48,725 bases of DNA from an uncultured Microbacterium sp. (GCF_943912325.1 NZ_CALTTX010000013.1:1-48725), one strand, 5' to 3'. Counted from the first letter of the stretch, positions 9,559 through 17,546 are shown. Notes: generated by a model not told the origin, from the letters alone. Made by a program: numbers and translations.

Positions 9559-9569
9559 TTACCTAACCC

Positions 9570-9582
9570 GTTCATCATGAAC
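9570..9582. promoter_or_regulatory. Short palindrome GTTCATCATGAAC upstream of the phosphoesterase gene
   Basis: A 6-1-6 perfect inverted repeat sits 12 bases before the metallophosphoesterase start codon. It could be an operator. The GTTCA half also resembles a unit of actinobacterial PHO boxes, which would suit a phosphatase, but only one unit is convincing. Confidence 0.3.
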
Positions 9583-9657
9583 ACTCAGGATGCCTCGGGT
9601 AAACGGCTTGTGACACCGGTTGCGCACCCCCCGCTCACACCCCGCACGCAGTCTCGC

Positions 9658-9663
9658 TACGCT
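9658..9663 (+). promoter_or_regulatory. -10 element TACGCT, leaderless arrangement
   Basis: TACGCT ends six bases before the GTG at 9670, which would place the transcript start at the start codon. This supports GTG 9670 rather than the upstream ATG at 9577 as the start of the methyltransferase-like gene. Confidence 0.5.
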
Positions 9664-9669
9664 CGCAGA

Positions 9670-10606
9670 GTGAGCACCGCGCGGGACGCCCACCCCGAAG
9701 ACCCCCGATTGCGTCTGCTCGGTAGGGCCTACTTTTTGGTGCAGGCCCTCGCGGGAGCCGCCTGGTGGCTCGGGGTCTTCACGCTCGATGCCGTGCGCAC
9801 GACAACCCTGGGAGCGCTGCCGCCCGTTCCCATCGCGGCGTTCGACATTCCCCTCTTCGTCGTCGCGTCGGCGCTCGCCGCTGCGGGCTGGCGCTGGGCG
9901 GCGTGGGTCGCGACCGCCTGGACGAGCCTCGTCGCCGCCGGCATGGCCGTCTACGCCACCCTCACGCAGCTCGCGGGGCTTGGCGCGGTGCTCATGATCG
10001 CCTCCGCGGCCGCGAGCGTCGCCGCGACCGCGCTCGTCGTTTTCGGGCGGATCCCGGGCGAGCTCGTGCTGCGCGGCCCCCTCGGGTTCGCCCTCGCGCC
10101 CGTCGCGGCGACCCGCGCGAACCTCGCCCGCACGACGCGCCAGCTCATCGTGTTCTGGGGTCTGTTCCTCGTCGTGTTCCCGGCGATCATCGCGCTCATC
10201 GAGGCGCGCTGGCGGCTGCGGCTCGACCTGCCCGTCGCCGTTCCGGCCATCGGCATCCTGATCCTGCTGCTCGCGAGCGCCCTCGGAATATGGTCGGCGC
10301 GCACTCTCTCGACGCTCGGTGAGGGCACCCCGCTGCCGTCGGCGCAAGCCCGCCGCCTCGTGATCGCGGGGCCGTAGCTGGGTGCGCAATCCGATGGCGC
10401 TCGCGGGAATCACGCAGGGCGCGGCGGTCGGGTTCGTCGCCGGATCGTGGCTCGTCATCGCGTGGGCGCTCGCCGGATCGATCGTGTGGAACTGGATGGT
10501 GCGGCCCGTCGAAGAAGCCGACCTGCTCGCACGTTTCGGCGCGCCCTATGCGGCGTACCGCGACAGCGTGCGGTGCTGGATCCCGGGGCGCCCCGTGCCC
10601 GCGTAG
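9670..10606 (+). pseudogene. Isoprenylcysteine carboxyl methyltransferase-like membrane protein, frameshifted
   Basis: The first frame runs to a TAG at 10376 and encodes several hydrophobic helices ending ARRLVIAGP. The homology continues in the next frame with WVRNPMALAGITQG, then EEADLLARFGAPYAAYRDSVRCWIPG, stopping at 10606. GPYxxVRNPM and E...L...FG..Y..Y are the conserved C-terminal signature of the ICMT/phospholipid methyltransferase fold, so the two frames are one gene broken at the GPY motif. A loss of two bases (or gain of one) near 10374-10380 explains it. The start is taken as GTG 9670 because of the -10 element before it. It may be a pseudogene, a sequencing error or, less likely, a recoding site. 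Confidence 0.75.
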
Positions 10607-10663
10607 GGCGCCGCCACGGAGTGACGCGCCGCACGTTCCTCACGCCCGCACGGGCGCAGTTAC

Positions 10664-10730
10664 GTCGCAGAATAACGCTTCGGTCGCAGGATTCGGGATG
10701 GATGCTGCGACCGAAGCGCAATCCTGCGAC
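10664..10730. repeat. Palindromic intergenic repeat, 26-bp arms with 15-base loop
   Basis: Arms at 10664-10689 and 10705-10730 match in inverted orientation at 23 of 26 bases, including a perfect 14-bp core, CGCTTCGGTCGCAG. Each arm itself contains the heptamer GTCGCAG twice in the same orientation. The element sits between two convergent genes, so it could act as a bidirectional terminator, but its internal repeat structure is closer to a REP-type element. Confidence 0.8.
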
Positions 10731-10768
10731 CGAACGCCCCCCGAACTCCCCCCGCTGAGCCCGGACTT

Positions 10769-11857
10769 CTACCCGTCGAACTCGGCCACGATCGCGCGCA
10801 CGGCGTCGCGGCCCGCGCGGTTGGCGCCGATCGTCGATTGTGAGGGCCCGTAGCCGATGAGGAACACCCGCGGCTCGTCGAGCGAGCGCCCGCGCTCGAC
10901 CCGGATTCCACCTGCGGGCGTGCGCAGCCCGAGCGGCGCGAGCTGGCGGATCGCGGGCCGGAACCCCGTCGCCCACAGGATCGCATCGACCGGTTCGAGG
11001 GAACCGTCGGGCATGCGCATGCCGCCCGGTTCGATGGACGTGAACATGGGATGCCTCACCAGCACGCCGCGATCGTGGGCGCTCCGCGCCCACGGCGTCC
11101 AGTGCTGGCCGGTCACCGCGATGACGCTGCCGACGGGCAACCCCTGGCGCACGCGCTCCTCGACCCCCGCGATCGCGGCGATGCGCGCGGGCTCGTCGAA
11201 CGCCTCGTCGGTGAAGTCGACCGGCGCGCGCGTCACCCAGAACGTGTCGGCGACATGCGAGATCTCATCGAGCAACTGCACGGCCGAGATCCCCGCGCCG
11301 ACGATCGCGACGCGTCGCCCCGCGAACTCCGACGCCGAGATGTAGTCGTGCACGTGTAGCGTGCGACCTCGGAAGCTCGCGACCCCCGGTACGGCGGGCA
11401 CGTACGGCGCCGTCCACGTGCCGGTCGCGTTGATGACGTAGCGCGCGAGCCACACGCGCCCGTCGTCGGCGGTGACGCACAGGCGCCCGTGCGGATCGTC
11501 GTCGACGCGCTCCACGCTCCGCACGGTGACGGGCCGCTCGACCCGCAGGTCGAAGCGGCGCTCGTACTCGGCGAAGTAGGGCGGCAGGGCGTCGCGGCTC
11601 GACTCCCGCGGATCGAGGGCGGGCACCGGCATCCCGGGCAACTCGTGAATCCCGTTGACCGTCGCCATGCGCAACGACTCCCACCGGTGCTGCCACGCGC
11701 CGCCCGGCGCGGGATTCTGATCGAGCACGACGAACGTGCGCTCGGCTCCCGTGTCCGCCCCGAGGGGCACGAGCCCGCGCCGCCGCACGTGGTACCCCAC
11801 CGACAGGCCGGCCTGACCCGCGCCGATCACGACGACGTCGACGCTCTGCGGGCTCAC
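10769..11857 (-). CDS. FAD-dependent monooxygenase (flavin-containing monooxygenase type)
   Basis: The protein has an N-terminal FAD-binding VVVIGAGQAGLSVGYHV, then APGGAWQHRWESLRMATVNGIHELPG, a second dinucleotide-binding motif RRVAIVGAGISAVQLLDEI and a late DAILWATGFRP. These are the marks of the group that includes flavin-containing and Baeyer-Villiger-like monooxygenases (CzcO/YhdS type), which use NADPH and O2. The substrate is unknown. The frame is open as far as 12103, but homology begins at VDVVVIGAG. GTG 11857 gives a normal N-terminus and leaves room for the divergent gene. ATG at 11905 or 11920 is possible but would read through a direct repeat. Confidence 0.85.
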   Translation of the reverse strand: MSPQSVDVVVIGAGQAGLSVGYHVRRRGLVPLGADTGAERTFVVLDQNPAPGGAWQHRWESLRMATVNGIHELPGMPVPALDPRESSRDALPPYFAEYERRFDLRVERPVTVRSVERVDDDPHGRLCVTADDGRVWLARYVINATGTWTAPYVPAVPGVASFRGRTLHVHDYISASEFAGRRVAIVGAGISAVQLLDEISHVADTFWVTRAPVDFTDEAFDEPARIAAIAGVEERVRQGLPVGSVIAVTGQHWTPWARSAHDRGVLVRHPMFTSIEPGGMRMPDGSLEPVDAILWATGFRPAIRQLAPLGLRTPAGGIRVERGRSLDEPRVFLIGYGPSQSTIGANRAGRDAVRAIVAEFDG

Positions 11858-11886
11858 CCCTCGTGCAACCCGCACCCCCGCGCCAC

Positions 11887-11929
11887 CATTCCCCGCAGCA
11901 TCCATTCCCCGCAGGCCCATTCCCCGCAG
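11887..11929. repeat. Three direct copies of CATTCCCCGCAG
   Basis: Identical 12-base units occur at 11887, 11903 and 11918, spaced 16 and 15 bases apart, in the region between the divergent flavin monooxygenase and Pr6Pr genes. If the monooxygenase starts at 11857 they lie in a regulatory position; if it starts further upstream they are coding. Confidence 0.7.
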
Positions 11930-11942
11930 CCGTCGGCCGTGC

Positions 11943-11948
11943 CAAACT
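11943..11948 (+). promoter_or_regulatory. Candidate -10 element CAAACT, leaderless arrangement
   Basis: CAAACT ends six bases before ATG 11955. It departs from TANNNT at the first base but has the same spacing to the start codon as other genes in the window. Confidence 0.3.
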
Positions 11949-11954
11949 GTGCCG

Positions 11955-12749
11955 ATGCGCCCCCGTTTCGCCTCGACCCGCGGCTGGATCATCGCGTGGA
12001 GCGCCGTGCGCGTCATCGTCGCGGCGCTCATGATCGCGGGCGTCATCGTGCAGTTGCGCCGCACCGTCAACAACGCCCTCACCGACGGCGACCACCTTCC
12101 CACGGTCGTCGCGAACTACTTCAGCTACTTCACTATCCTCTCGAACACGATCGGCGCACTCGTGCTGCTGTGGGCGGTCGTGTGGACGTTCCGCGCGGTG
12201 AGAGGCGAGCGAGTGGATGCCGGCGGCACCGCGACCCCGAAGCATCCACTCGTCCCGACCGAACCTCGCGGCCTCGCGACCTCGCTCGCCGCCGTCAGTA
12301 CGTACCTGATCATCACGGGCATCGTTTACAACCTGCTGCTGCGGGGGATTCAGCCGCCCGACCCCGGCACGGAGTGGATCAACGAGGTGCACCACGTCGT
12401 CGCGCCCGCGCTGATGCTGCTCGACCTGTTCGTCGGGCCCCTGCGGCGGCGCCTGTCGTGGTGGACGCCGCTGCTGAGCGTGGTGTTTCCGCTCGCGTGG
12501 GTGACGTACACGATGGTGCGCGGGCCGCTCATCACCTCGCCCGTGACGGGCAACCCGTGGTGGTACCCGTACCCCTTTCTCGACCCGAACCGTGCGGGCG
12601 GCTGGGCGAGCGTCTGGGTCTACATCATCGTCATCGCGGTCGCGATCATCGCCGTCACGGCCCTGACGGTCGTGATCGCGCGGCTGCGCACCCCCGCAAC
12701 GACGGTGGGGGCGACGGATGCCGGCGCTCGCGCGCGCCGCGAACCGTGA
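11955..12749 (+). CDS. Pr6Pr family (FAR-17a/AIG1-like) membrane protein
   Basis: The 264-residue protein has six or so hydrophobic helices and the motifs NYFSYFTILSNTIGA, INEVHHVVAPALMLLD and TYTMVRGPLI followed by WWYPYPFLDP, which define the Pr6Pr membrane protein family. Eukaryotic relatives (AIG1/ADTRP) hydrolyse fatty-acid esters of hydroxy fatty acids; the bacterial role is not established. ATG 11955 is chosen over GTG 11949 because it sits six bases after a possible -10 element. It is transcribed divergently from the flavin monooxygenase. Confidence 0.85.
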   Translation: MRPRFASTRGWIIAWSAVRVIVAALMIAGVIVQLRRTVNNALTDGDHLPTVVANYFSYFTILSNTIGALVLLWAVVWTFRAVRGERVDAGGTATPKHPLVPTEPRGLATSLAAVSTYLIITGIVYNLLLRGIQPPDPGTEWINEVHHVVAPALMLLDLFVGPLRRRLSWWTPLLSVVFPLAWVTYTMVRGPLITSPVTGNPWWYPYPFLDPNRAGGWASVWVYIIVIAVAIIAVTALTVVIARLRTPATTVGATDAGARARREP

Positions 12750-12831
12750 CGCGACACATGGCGTAACGCGGGTTTCGCGCGGGCGCGCCGGGCTTGGAAG
12801 AATGCTTCGGCGCCTGACGGAGGGTGCACGC

Positions 12832-13890
12832 ATGCCCGCGCCCCGGGCAGGAGGGCCCTCCCCGCCTATGATCACGCTCGAGCACATCACCCGATCCTTC
12901 GGCGATCTGCGCGCCGTCGATGACGTCTCGCTCGAGATCGAAAGCGGCGAGATCTACGGAATCGTCGGGCAATCCGGCGCCGGCAAGTCGACGCTCGCGC
13001 GCATCGTCAACCTCATCGAACGCCCCGATTCGGGCCGCGTCATCGTCGACGGCGTCGACCTCACGGCCCTGCCCGAGCGCGAGCTTCGGCGCGCGCGCCG
13101 GCAGATCGGCATGGTGTTCCAGCGCTTCAACCTGCTGGGGTCCCGTTCGGTGCGCGGGAACGTCGAGCTCGCGCTCGAGCTCGACGGCGTGAGCGGCCAG
13201 GCCCGCCGCGAGCGCGCGTTGGAGATGCTCGACCTGGTCGGGCTCGCGCACCGCGCCGAGGCATCCATCCACGAACTCTCGGGCGGGCAGCAGCAGCGCG
13301 TCGGCATCGCTCGCGCTCTCGCGACGCGGCCCTCGGTGCTGCTCTCGGACGAGGCGACGAGCGCGCTCGACCCCGAGACGACGACCGCGATCCTCGATCT
13401 CTATCGGCGCATCAACACCGAACTCGGCCTGACCGTGCTGCTCATCACGCACGAGATGGACGTCGTCAAGTCGGTCTGCCGCTCGGCCGCGCTGCTCGAG
13501 CACGGCCGCGTCGTCGAACATGGCCACCTCGTCGACGTCATCCGCACGCCGGGCTCGCGGCTCACGCGGCAGCTCTTTCCGCTCGGCGACGTGCCGACGG
13601 GCATCGACCCCACGGCATCCGTCATCGACATCACATTCGCGGGCGGCGACGCCGATCGCCCCGTCATCGCGCAGGTCGCCCGCGCGCACAAGGCCGACGT
13701 GTCGATCCTCGGCGCGCTCGTCGAGCGCATCGGCGGCGCTCAAGCGGGGCGCACGCGATTGGAAGTGCCGGCGGGTGCCGCGGCCGCCGTTATCGCGGAT
13801 CTGCGGGCGCAGGGGCTGCTGGTCGAAGTCATCGCGGGGCCGCTCGCCGCGGGCGATACGCGCACCCGCGCCGAGGGAGGTGCCGCATGA
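12832..13890 (+). CDS. metN: Methionine ABC importer, ATP-binding subunit
   Basis: MetN powers uptake of methionine (D- or L-) through MetI with MetQ as binding protein. The Walker A motif GQSGAGKST, the signature LSGGQQQRVGIARAL and Walker B VLLSDEATSALD are present. A C-terminal NIL domain (about the last 90 residues, with DVSILGALVERIGG) is the methionine-sensing regulatory domain of this family. ATG 12832 has GGAGGG eight bases before it. ATG 12868, where homology to other MetN proteins starts (MITLEH), also has an AGGAGGG, but 13 bases away. The gene overlaps metI by four bases (ATGA). No SAM riboswitch is recognisable upstream. Confidence 0.95.
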   Translation: MPAPRAGGPSPPMITLEHITRSFGDLRAVDDVSLEIESGEIYGIVGQSGAGKSTLARIVNLIERPDSGRVIVDGVDLTALPERELRRARRQIGMVFQRFNLLGSRSVRGNVELALELDGVSGQARRERALEMLDLVGLAHRAEASIHELSGGQQQRVGIARALATRPSVLLSDEATSALDPETTTAILDLYRRINTELGLTVLLITHEMDVVKSVCRSAALLEHGRVVEHGHLVDVIRTPGSRLTRQLFPLGDVPTGIDPTASVIDITFAGGDADRPVIAQVARAHKADVSILGALVERIGGAQAGRTRLEVPAGAAAAVIADLRAQGLLVEVIAGPLAAGDTRTRAEGGAA

Positions 13891-14624
13891 ACACCGCCTC
13901 GCCGCTGTTCTGGCAACAGCTGTTCCAGACGCTTCTCGTCGCGACCGGTCAGACGCTCTATATGGTGAGCGTCGCGCTCGTCGTGACGGTCATCGTCGGG
14001 CTGCCGCTCGGCGTCGTGCTCGTCGGCACCGAGCGCGGGCGCTTTCTCGAGGCGCCCTTCGGGTCGAGGCTCGCGGGGCGGATCATCAACCGCGTGCTCG
14101 ATCTCGTCGTGAACTTCGGCCGCTCGGTGCCGTTCATCATCATCATGGTCGCGGTCATCCCGTTCACGCGCCTCATCGTCGGAACCTTCATCGGACCGAC
14201 CGCGGCGATCGTGCCGCTCTCGCTCGTCGCGATCCCGTTCTTTGCCCGCATGGTCGAGATCGCCGTGAAAGAGGTCGATCCCGGGCTGCTCGAGGTCGCG
14301 ACCTCACTCGGCGCGAGCCGGTGGGAGCTCGTGCGCAAGGTGCTCGTGCCCGAAGCCGCGCCCGCCATGCTGCTCGGGCTGTCGACCACCGTCACCTCCA
14401 TCATCAACTTCTCGGCGATGGTCGGCACGGTCGCGGGCGGCGGCCTCGGCGATGTCGCGATCCGCTACGGGTACCAGCAATACAGCGGCATCCATATCGT
14501 CGCCGTCATCATCATCATCTTCGCGATCGTCATGGCACTGCAGGGCCTCGCGACGTGGGGCGCCCGCCGCCTCTCACGCCGCACGAGCGTGACGCGCTCG
14601 CCCGCGGCGACCCTCACGAGCTAG
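13887..14624 (+). CDS. metI: Methionine ABC importer, permease subunit
   Basis: The 245-residue protein has about five or six membrane helices and the permease coupling loop EVDPGLLEVATSLGASRWELVRKVLVPEA cut into the usual EAA pattern. The GGGLGDVAIRYGYQQY segment is characteristic of MetI. It forms the membrane channel for MetN and MetQ. Start ATG overlaps the metN stop (ATGA), which implies translational coupling. Confidence 0.96.
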   Translation: MNTASPLFWQQLFQTLLVATGQTLYMVSVALVVTVIVGLPLGVVLVGTERGRFLEAPFGSRLAGRIINRVLDLVVNFGRSVPFIIIMVAVIPFTRLIVGTFIGPTAAIVPLSLVAIPFFARMVEIAVKEVDPGLLEVATSLGASRWELVRKVLVPEAAPAMLLGLSTTVTSIINFSAMVGTVAGGGLGDVAIRYGYQQYSGIHIVAVIIIIFAIVMALQGLATWGARRLSRRTSVTRSPAATLTS

Positions 14625-14708
14625 AACCACACGACCTAGACCGCGGCCGCTCGCACGGCGGCTCGCAACCGAACCCGCACCACCCACACAGCACACACAG
14701 GAGCATCC

Positions 14709-15542
14709 ATGTCACGCATCTCTTCCCGCCGCGCGCTCGCCGCGGCCGCCGCGCTCGTCGCCGCCACCCTCGCCCTCTCGGCCTGCGCCGGCGGCTCGAC
14801 GCCCGCCGCGTCGGAGGCCGGCTCGCTCGGCACCCTCAAGGTCGGCGCGCTGCAGACCCCCGCGGGCGACATCCTCAACCACATCGCCGAAGGCGCGGCC
14901 AAAGAGGCCGGCCTCACGATCGAGTTCGTGCCGTTCACCGACTACAACACGCCCAACACGGCCCTCGCCGACGGTTCGATCGACGCCAACCTGTTCCAGA
15001 ACGAGACGTTCCTCGGCAACTTCAACAAGAACACCGGCGGCACGCTCGTGAGCGTCGGCACCGCCTACCTGCCGAGCGCCGCGTTCTACTCGAACAAGGT
15101 CAAGAGCCTCGACGAGCTGAAGGACGGGGCATCCATCGCGATCCCGAACGACCCAACCAACGAGGGCCGTGCGCTGAAGCTGCTCGCCTCGAAGGGTCTC
15201 ATCGAGGTCGCGAGCGACGCCAAGGACCTCACGGGCATCACGGCGAACCCGAAGGACTTCCAGTTCAAAGAGATCGAGAACGCGACGCTTCCGCAGGCGC
15301 TGCCCGACGTCGACACCGCGTTCGTGACGATCTCGTTCGCGCTACCCGCGGGCCTCACGTCCGACCAGGCGATCCTGCTCGAAGGATCCGACAGCCCGTA
15401 CTACAACGTGCTCGCGACGCGCGCCGAGCTGAAGGACGACCCCCGCATCCAGAAGCTCTATGAGCTGCTGACCTCGGCCGACACGGCAGCCTTCGAGAAC
15501 GACAAGTGGGGCGGCCTCGTCGTCCCCGTCACGAAGGGCTGA
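14709..15542 (+). CDS. metQ: Methionine-binding lipoprotein (NlpA family)
   Basis: This 277-residue lipoprotein is the extracytoplasmic receptor of the MetNI importer. Its signal peptide ends in a lipobox, LSACAGG, so Cys at about residue 25 is the lipid-modified residue. The binding domain shows VGALQTPAGDILNHIAEG, DANLFQNETFLGNFN and IPNDPTNEGRALKLL, all typical of NlpA/MetQ. The ATG has AGGAG seven bases upstream. It lies 84 bases after metI and is followed by two strong hairpins that probably end the operon. Confidence 0.96.
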   Translation: MSRISSRRALAAAAALVAATLALSACAGGSTPAASEAGSLGTLKVGALQTPAGDILNHIAEGAAKEAGLTIEFVPFTDYNTPNTALADGSIDANLFQNETFLGNFNKNTGGTLVSVGTAYLPSAAFYSNKVKSLDELKDGASIAIPNDPTNEGRALKLLASKGLIEVASDAKDLTGITANPKDFQFKEIENATLPQALPDVDTAFVTISFALPAGLTSDQAILLEGSDSPYYNVLATRAELKDDPRIQKLYELLTSADTAAFENDKWGGLVVPVTKG

Positions 15543-15548
15543 ATCACC

Positions 15549-15563
15549 CCGGGCAGCGCCCGG
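15549..15563 (+). terminator. Hairpin CCGGGC-AGC-GCCCGG after metQ
   Basis: A perfect 6-bp GC-rich stem with a three-base loop lies six bases after the metQ stop. There is no U tract, as is common in high-GC actinobacteria. Confidence 0.5.
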
Positions 15564-15577
15564 AACCACAGCGACGT

Positions 15578-15607
15578 CGAGCCGTCGGGCACCCGCCCGG
15601 CGGCTCG
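15578..15607 (+). terminator. Long hairpin terminator of the metNIQ operon
   Basis: Arms 15578-15590 and 15595-15607 pair over 13 positions with a single G-T wobble and a four-base loop. With the smaller hairpin just before it, this is the likely end of the methionine transporter transcript. Confidence 0.65.
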
Positions 15608-15645
15608 ACTCGTGTGCATACGCCCGTACTCCGTTCTTCGCTCGG

Positions 15646-15651
15646 TAGTGT
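15646..15651 (+). promoter_or_regulatory. -10 element TAGTGT, leaderless arrangement
   Basis: TAGTGT ends six bases before the ATG of the AbrB-type gene at 15658; no ribosome-binding site is visible, consistent with a leaderless transcript. Confidence 0.5.
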
Positions 15652-15657
15652 GACGAC

Positions 15658-15888
15658 ATGCGCACGACAATGGATGACTCGGGCCGGGTCATCGTTCCGG
15701 CCGCGATCCGCGAGCAGCTGGGACTGATCGCCGGCCCGCTGGAGATCCGCGTCCAGGGGACGGCGGTTGTGATCGAGATCGAGACTCCTGACAACGTCGT
15801 CGAAGACCATGGTCGCCTCGTGATCGCCGGCGGCCCTGTCCTCACGCCTGATGAGGTGCGCACGCTGCGGCTCGCAGACCAACGCTGA
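15658..15888 (+). CDS. AbrB/MazE/SpoVT-type DNA-binding protein (VapB-like antitoxin)
   Basis: The 76-residue protein has the swapped-hairpin AbrB core: MDDSGRVIVPAAIREQLGL followed by PLEIRVQGTAVVIEIE. Such proteins are usually antitoxins of VapBC or MazEF pairs or small transcription factors. The C-terminal part (NVVEDHGRLVIAGGPVLT) resembles the toxin-binding tail of VapB proteins. No toxin gene follows: only 70 bases separate it from argG, and metQ lies upstream. It is either an orphan antitoxin or a stand-alone regulator. Confidence 0.8.
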   Translation: MRTTMDDSGRVIVPAAIREQLGLIAGPLEIRVQGTAVVIEIETPDNVVEDHGRLVIAGGPVLTPDEVRTLRLADQR

Positions 15889-15945
15889 GGCACCAAGCGC
15901 GGCAGAGTGGGCGAGACGCGTCTGAGCCCGGCGCACCTGACTCGA

Positions 15946-15951
15946 TAGGCT
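15946..15951 (+). promoter_or_regulatory. -10 element TAGGCT of argG
   Basis: TAGGCT ends seven bases before the argG ATG, implying a leaderless or near-leaderless mRNA. Confidence 0.55.
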
Positions 15952-15958
15952 TGAACCC

Positions 15959-17401
15959 ATGTCGAAAGTCCTCGAATCCCTGCCCGTCGGCGAACGCGTC
16001 GGCATCGCCTTCTCGGGAGGTCTCGACACTTCGGTGGCCGTGGCCTGGATGCGCGACAAGGGCGCGATCCCCTTCACCTACACGGGCGACCTCGGCCAAT
16101 ACGACGAAGACGACATCGCATCGATCCCCGGCCGTGCGCTGCAGTACGGCGCCGAGGCATCCCGACTCATCGACTGCAAGGCCGCGCTCGTCGAAGAGGG
16201 CTTCACGGCTCTCGCGTGCGGCGCATTCCACATCCGCTCGGGCGGCCGCACCTACTTCAACACGACTCCCCTCGGGCGCGCCGTCACGGGCACGCTGCTC
16301 GTGCGCGCAATGCGCGAAGACGGCGTCGACATCTGGGGCGATGGCTCGACCTACAAGGGCAACGACATCGAGCGGTTCTACCGCTACGGCCTGCTCGCGA
16401 ACCCGCGCCTGCGCATCTACAAGCCGTGGCTCGACGCGACGTTCGTGACCGAGCTCGGCGGCCGGCAAGAGATGAGCGAGTGGCTCGTCGCCCACGGCTT
16501 CCCGTACCGCGATTCGGCCGAGAAGGCCTATTCGACCGACGCCAACATTTGGGGCGCGACGCACGAGGCCAAGACCCTCGAGCACCTCGACGTCTCACTC
16601 GAGACCGTCGAGCCGATCATGGGCGTGCGGTTCTGGGATGCCTCGGTCGAGATCCCCACCGAAGACGTCACCGTCACCTTCGAGGCCGGGCGCCCCGTCG
16701 CGCTCAACGGCGTCGAGTTCGCCGATGCCGTCGCGCTCGTGCAAGAGGCGAACGCGATCGGCGGTCGCCACGGCCTCGGCATGAGCGACCAGATCGAGAA
16801 CCGCATCATCGAGGCGAAATCGCGCGGAATCTACGAGGCGCCGGGCATGGCGCTGCTGTTCATCGCGTACGAACGCCTCGTCAACGGCATCCTGAACGAA
16901 GACACTCTCGCCACGTATCACGAGCAGGGTCGTCGCCTCGGCCGCCTCATGTACGAGGGGCGCTGGCTCGAGCCGCAGTCGCTCATGCTGCGCGAGTCGA
17001 TCGAGCGCTGGGTCGGCTCGACGATCTCGGGCACGGTCACGCTGCGGCTGCGGCGCGGCGAGGACTACACGGTGCTCGACACGACGTCGCCCAACCTGTC
17101 GTACGGCCCCGAGAAGCTCTCGATGGAGCGCGTCGGCGACGCCGCGTTCGGGCCGACCGACCGCATCGGGCAGCTCACGATGCGCAACCTCGACATTGCC
17201 GACTCGCGCGCGCGGCTCGAGCAGTACGCGGCGGCGGGCCTCATCGGCGGAGCGACGGGCGAGCTCGTCGGAAAGCTCGAAAAGGGCGGCGCGGCCGAGA
17301 TCACCGAGCACGCGGCGGGGTATTCCGCCGAGCGCGTCGAGTTGGCCGAGGGCATGGATGCCGCGGGTGAGGCCGCCGCGTTCGACGCCGGCACCGACTG
17401 A
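15959..17401 (+). CDS. argG: Argininosuccinate synthase, type 2 (E. coli-like)
   Basis: ArgG condenses citrulline and aspartate with ATP to argininosuccinate, the penultimate step of arginine synthesis. The ATP pyrophosphatase loop AFSGGLDTS is at about residues 17-25. FNTTPLGRAVTGT, WGDGSTYKGNDIERFYRYG and GRHGLGMSDQIENRIIEAKSRG are nearly the same as in the E. coli enzyme, and the protein belongs to the longer type 2 subfamily (about 450 residues). At 480 residues it has a short Ala/Glu-rich C-terminal extension. No other arginine gene is near. A 50-bp palindrome follows nine bases after the stop codon. Confidence 0.97.
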   Translation: MSKVLESLPVGERVGIAFSGGLDTSVAVAWMRDKGAIPFTYTGDLGQYDEDDIASIPGRALQYGAEASRLIDCKAALVEEGFTALACGAFHIRSGGRTYFNTTPLGRAVTGTLLVRAMREDGVDIWGDGSTYKGNDIERFYRYGLLANPRLRIYKPWLDATFVTELGGRQEMSEWLVAHGFPYRDSAEKAYSTDANIWGATHEAKTLEHLDVSLETVEPIMGVRFWDASVEIPTEDVTVTFEAGRPVALNGVEFADAVALVQEANAIGGRHGLGMSDQIENRIIEAKSRGIYEAPGMALLFIAYERLVNGILNEDTLATYHEQGRRLGRLMYEGRWLEPQSLMLRESIERWVGSTISGTVTLRLRRGEDYTVLDTTSPNLSYGPEKLSMERVGDAAFGPTDRIGQLTMRNLDIADSRARLEQYAAAGLIGGATGELVGKLEKGGAAEITEHAAGYSAERVELAEGMDAAGEAAAFDAGTD

Positions 17402-17410
17402 CACCCTTCA

Positions 17411-17460
17411 TGTCTCACTTATGCAGGTTCTGAGGCCCAAAAACCTGCACAAGTGAGACA
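17411..17460. repeat. 50-bp near-perfect palindrome, copy 1
   Basis: The whole 50 bases form one dyad centred on GGCC: the outer 19 bases of each side match in inverted orientation at 18 of 19 positions (TGTCTCACTTATGCAGGTT on the left arm). The same element recurs at 23907-23956. Both copies lie directly after a stop codon, and together they bracket the YhgE/TetR module. Confidence 0.9.
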
Positions 17461-17521
17461 TCACCGGTGGGTGAGGCAAAGAAGCACAGCTGGGACATCC
17501 CTATGAGGTGTGGCCGTAAAG

Positions 17522-17537
17522 TGCACACCGGTGTGCA
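17522..17537. promoter_or_regulatory. Operator TGCACACCGGTGTGCA upstream of the YhgE operon
   Basis: A perfect 16-bp palindrome covers the expected -35 region of the promoter whose -10 is at 17547. It shares the pattern TGCACA-N4-TGTGCA with the site upstream of the second TetR gene (23146-23161). A TetR-type operator read by one or both adjacent TetR proteins is the natural reading. Confidence 0.75.
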
Positions 17538-17546
17538 GGTTAGGCG

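Noticed and set aside
12750..12831. Possible SAM-type riboswitch before metN
   Set aside because: The 82-base gap has only short imperfect stems and none of the conserved SAM riboswitch core sequences I could recall.
15889..15958. A toxin gene paired with the AbrB-type protein
   Set aside because: Only 70 bases separate it from argG, and no PIN- or MazF-like frame exists on either strand nearby.
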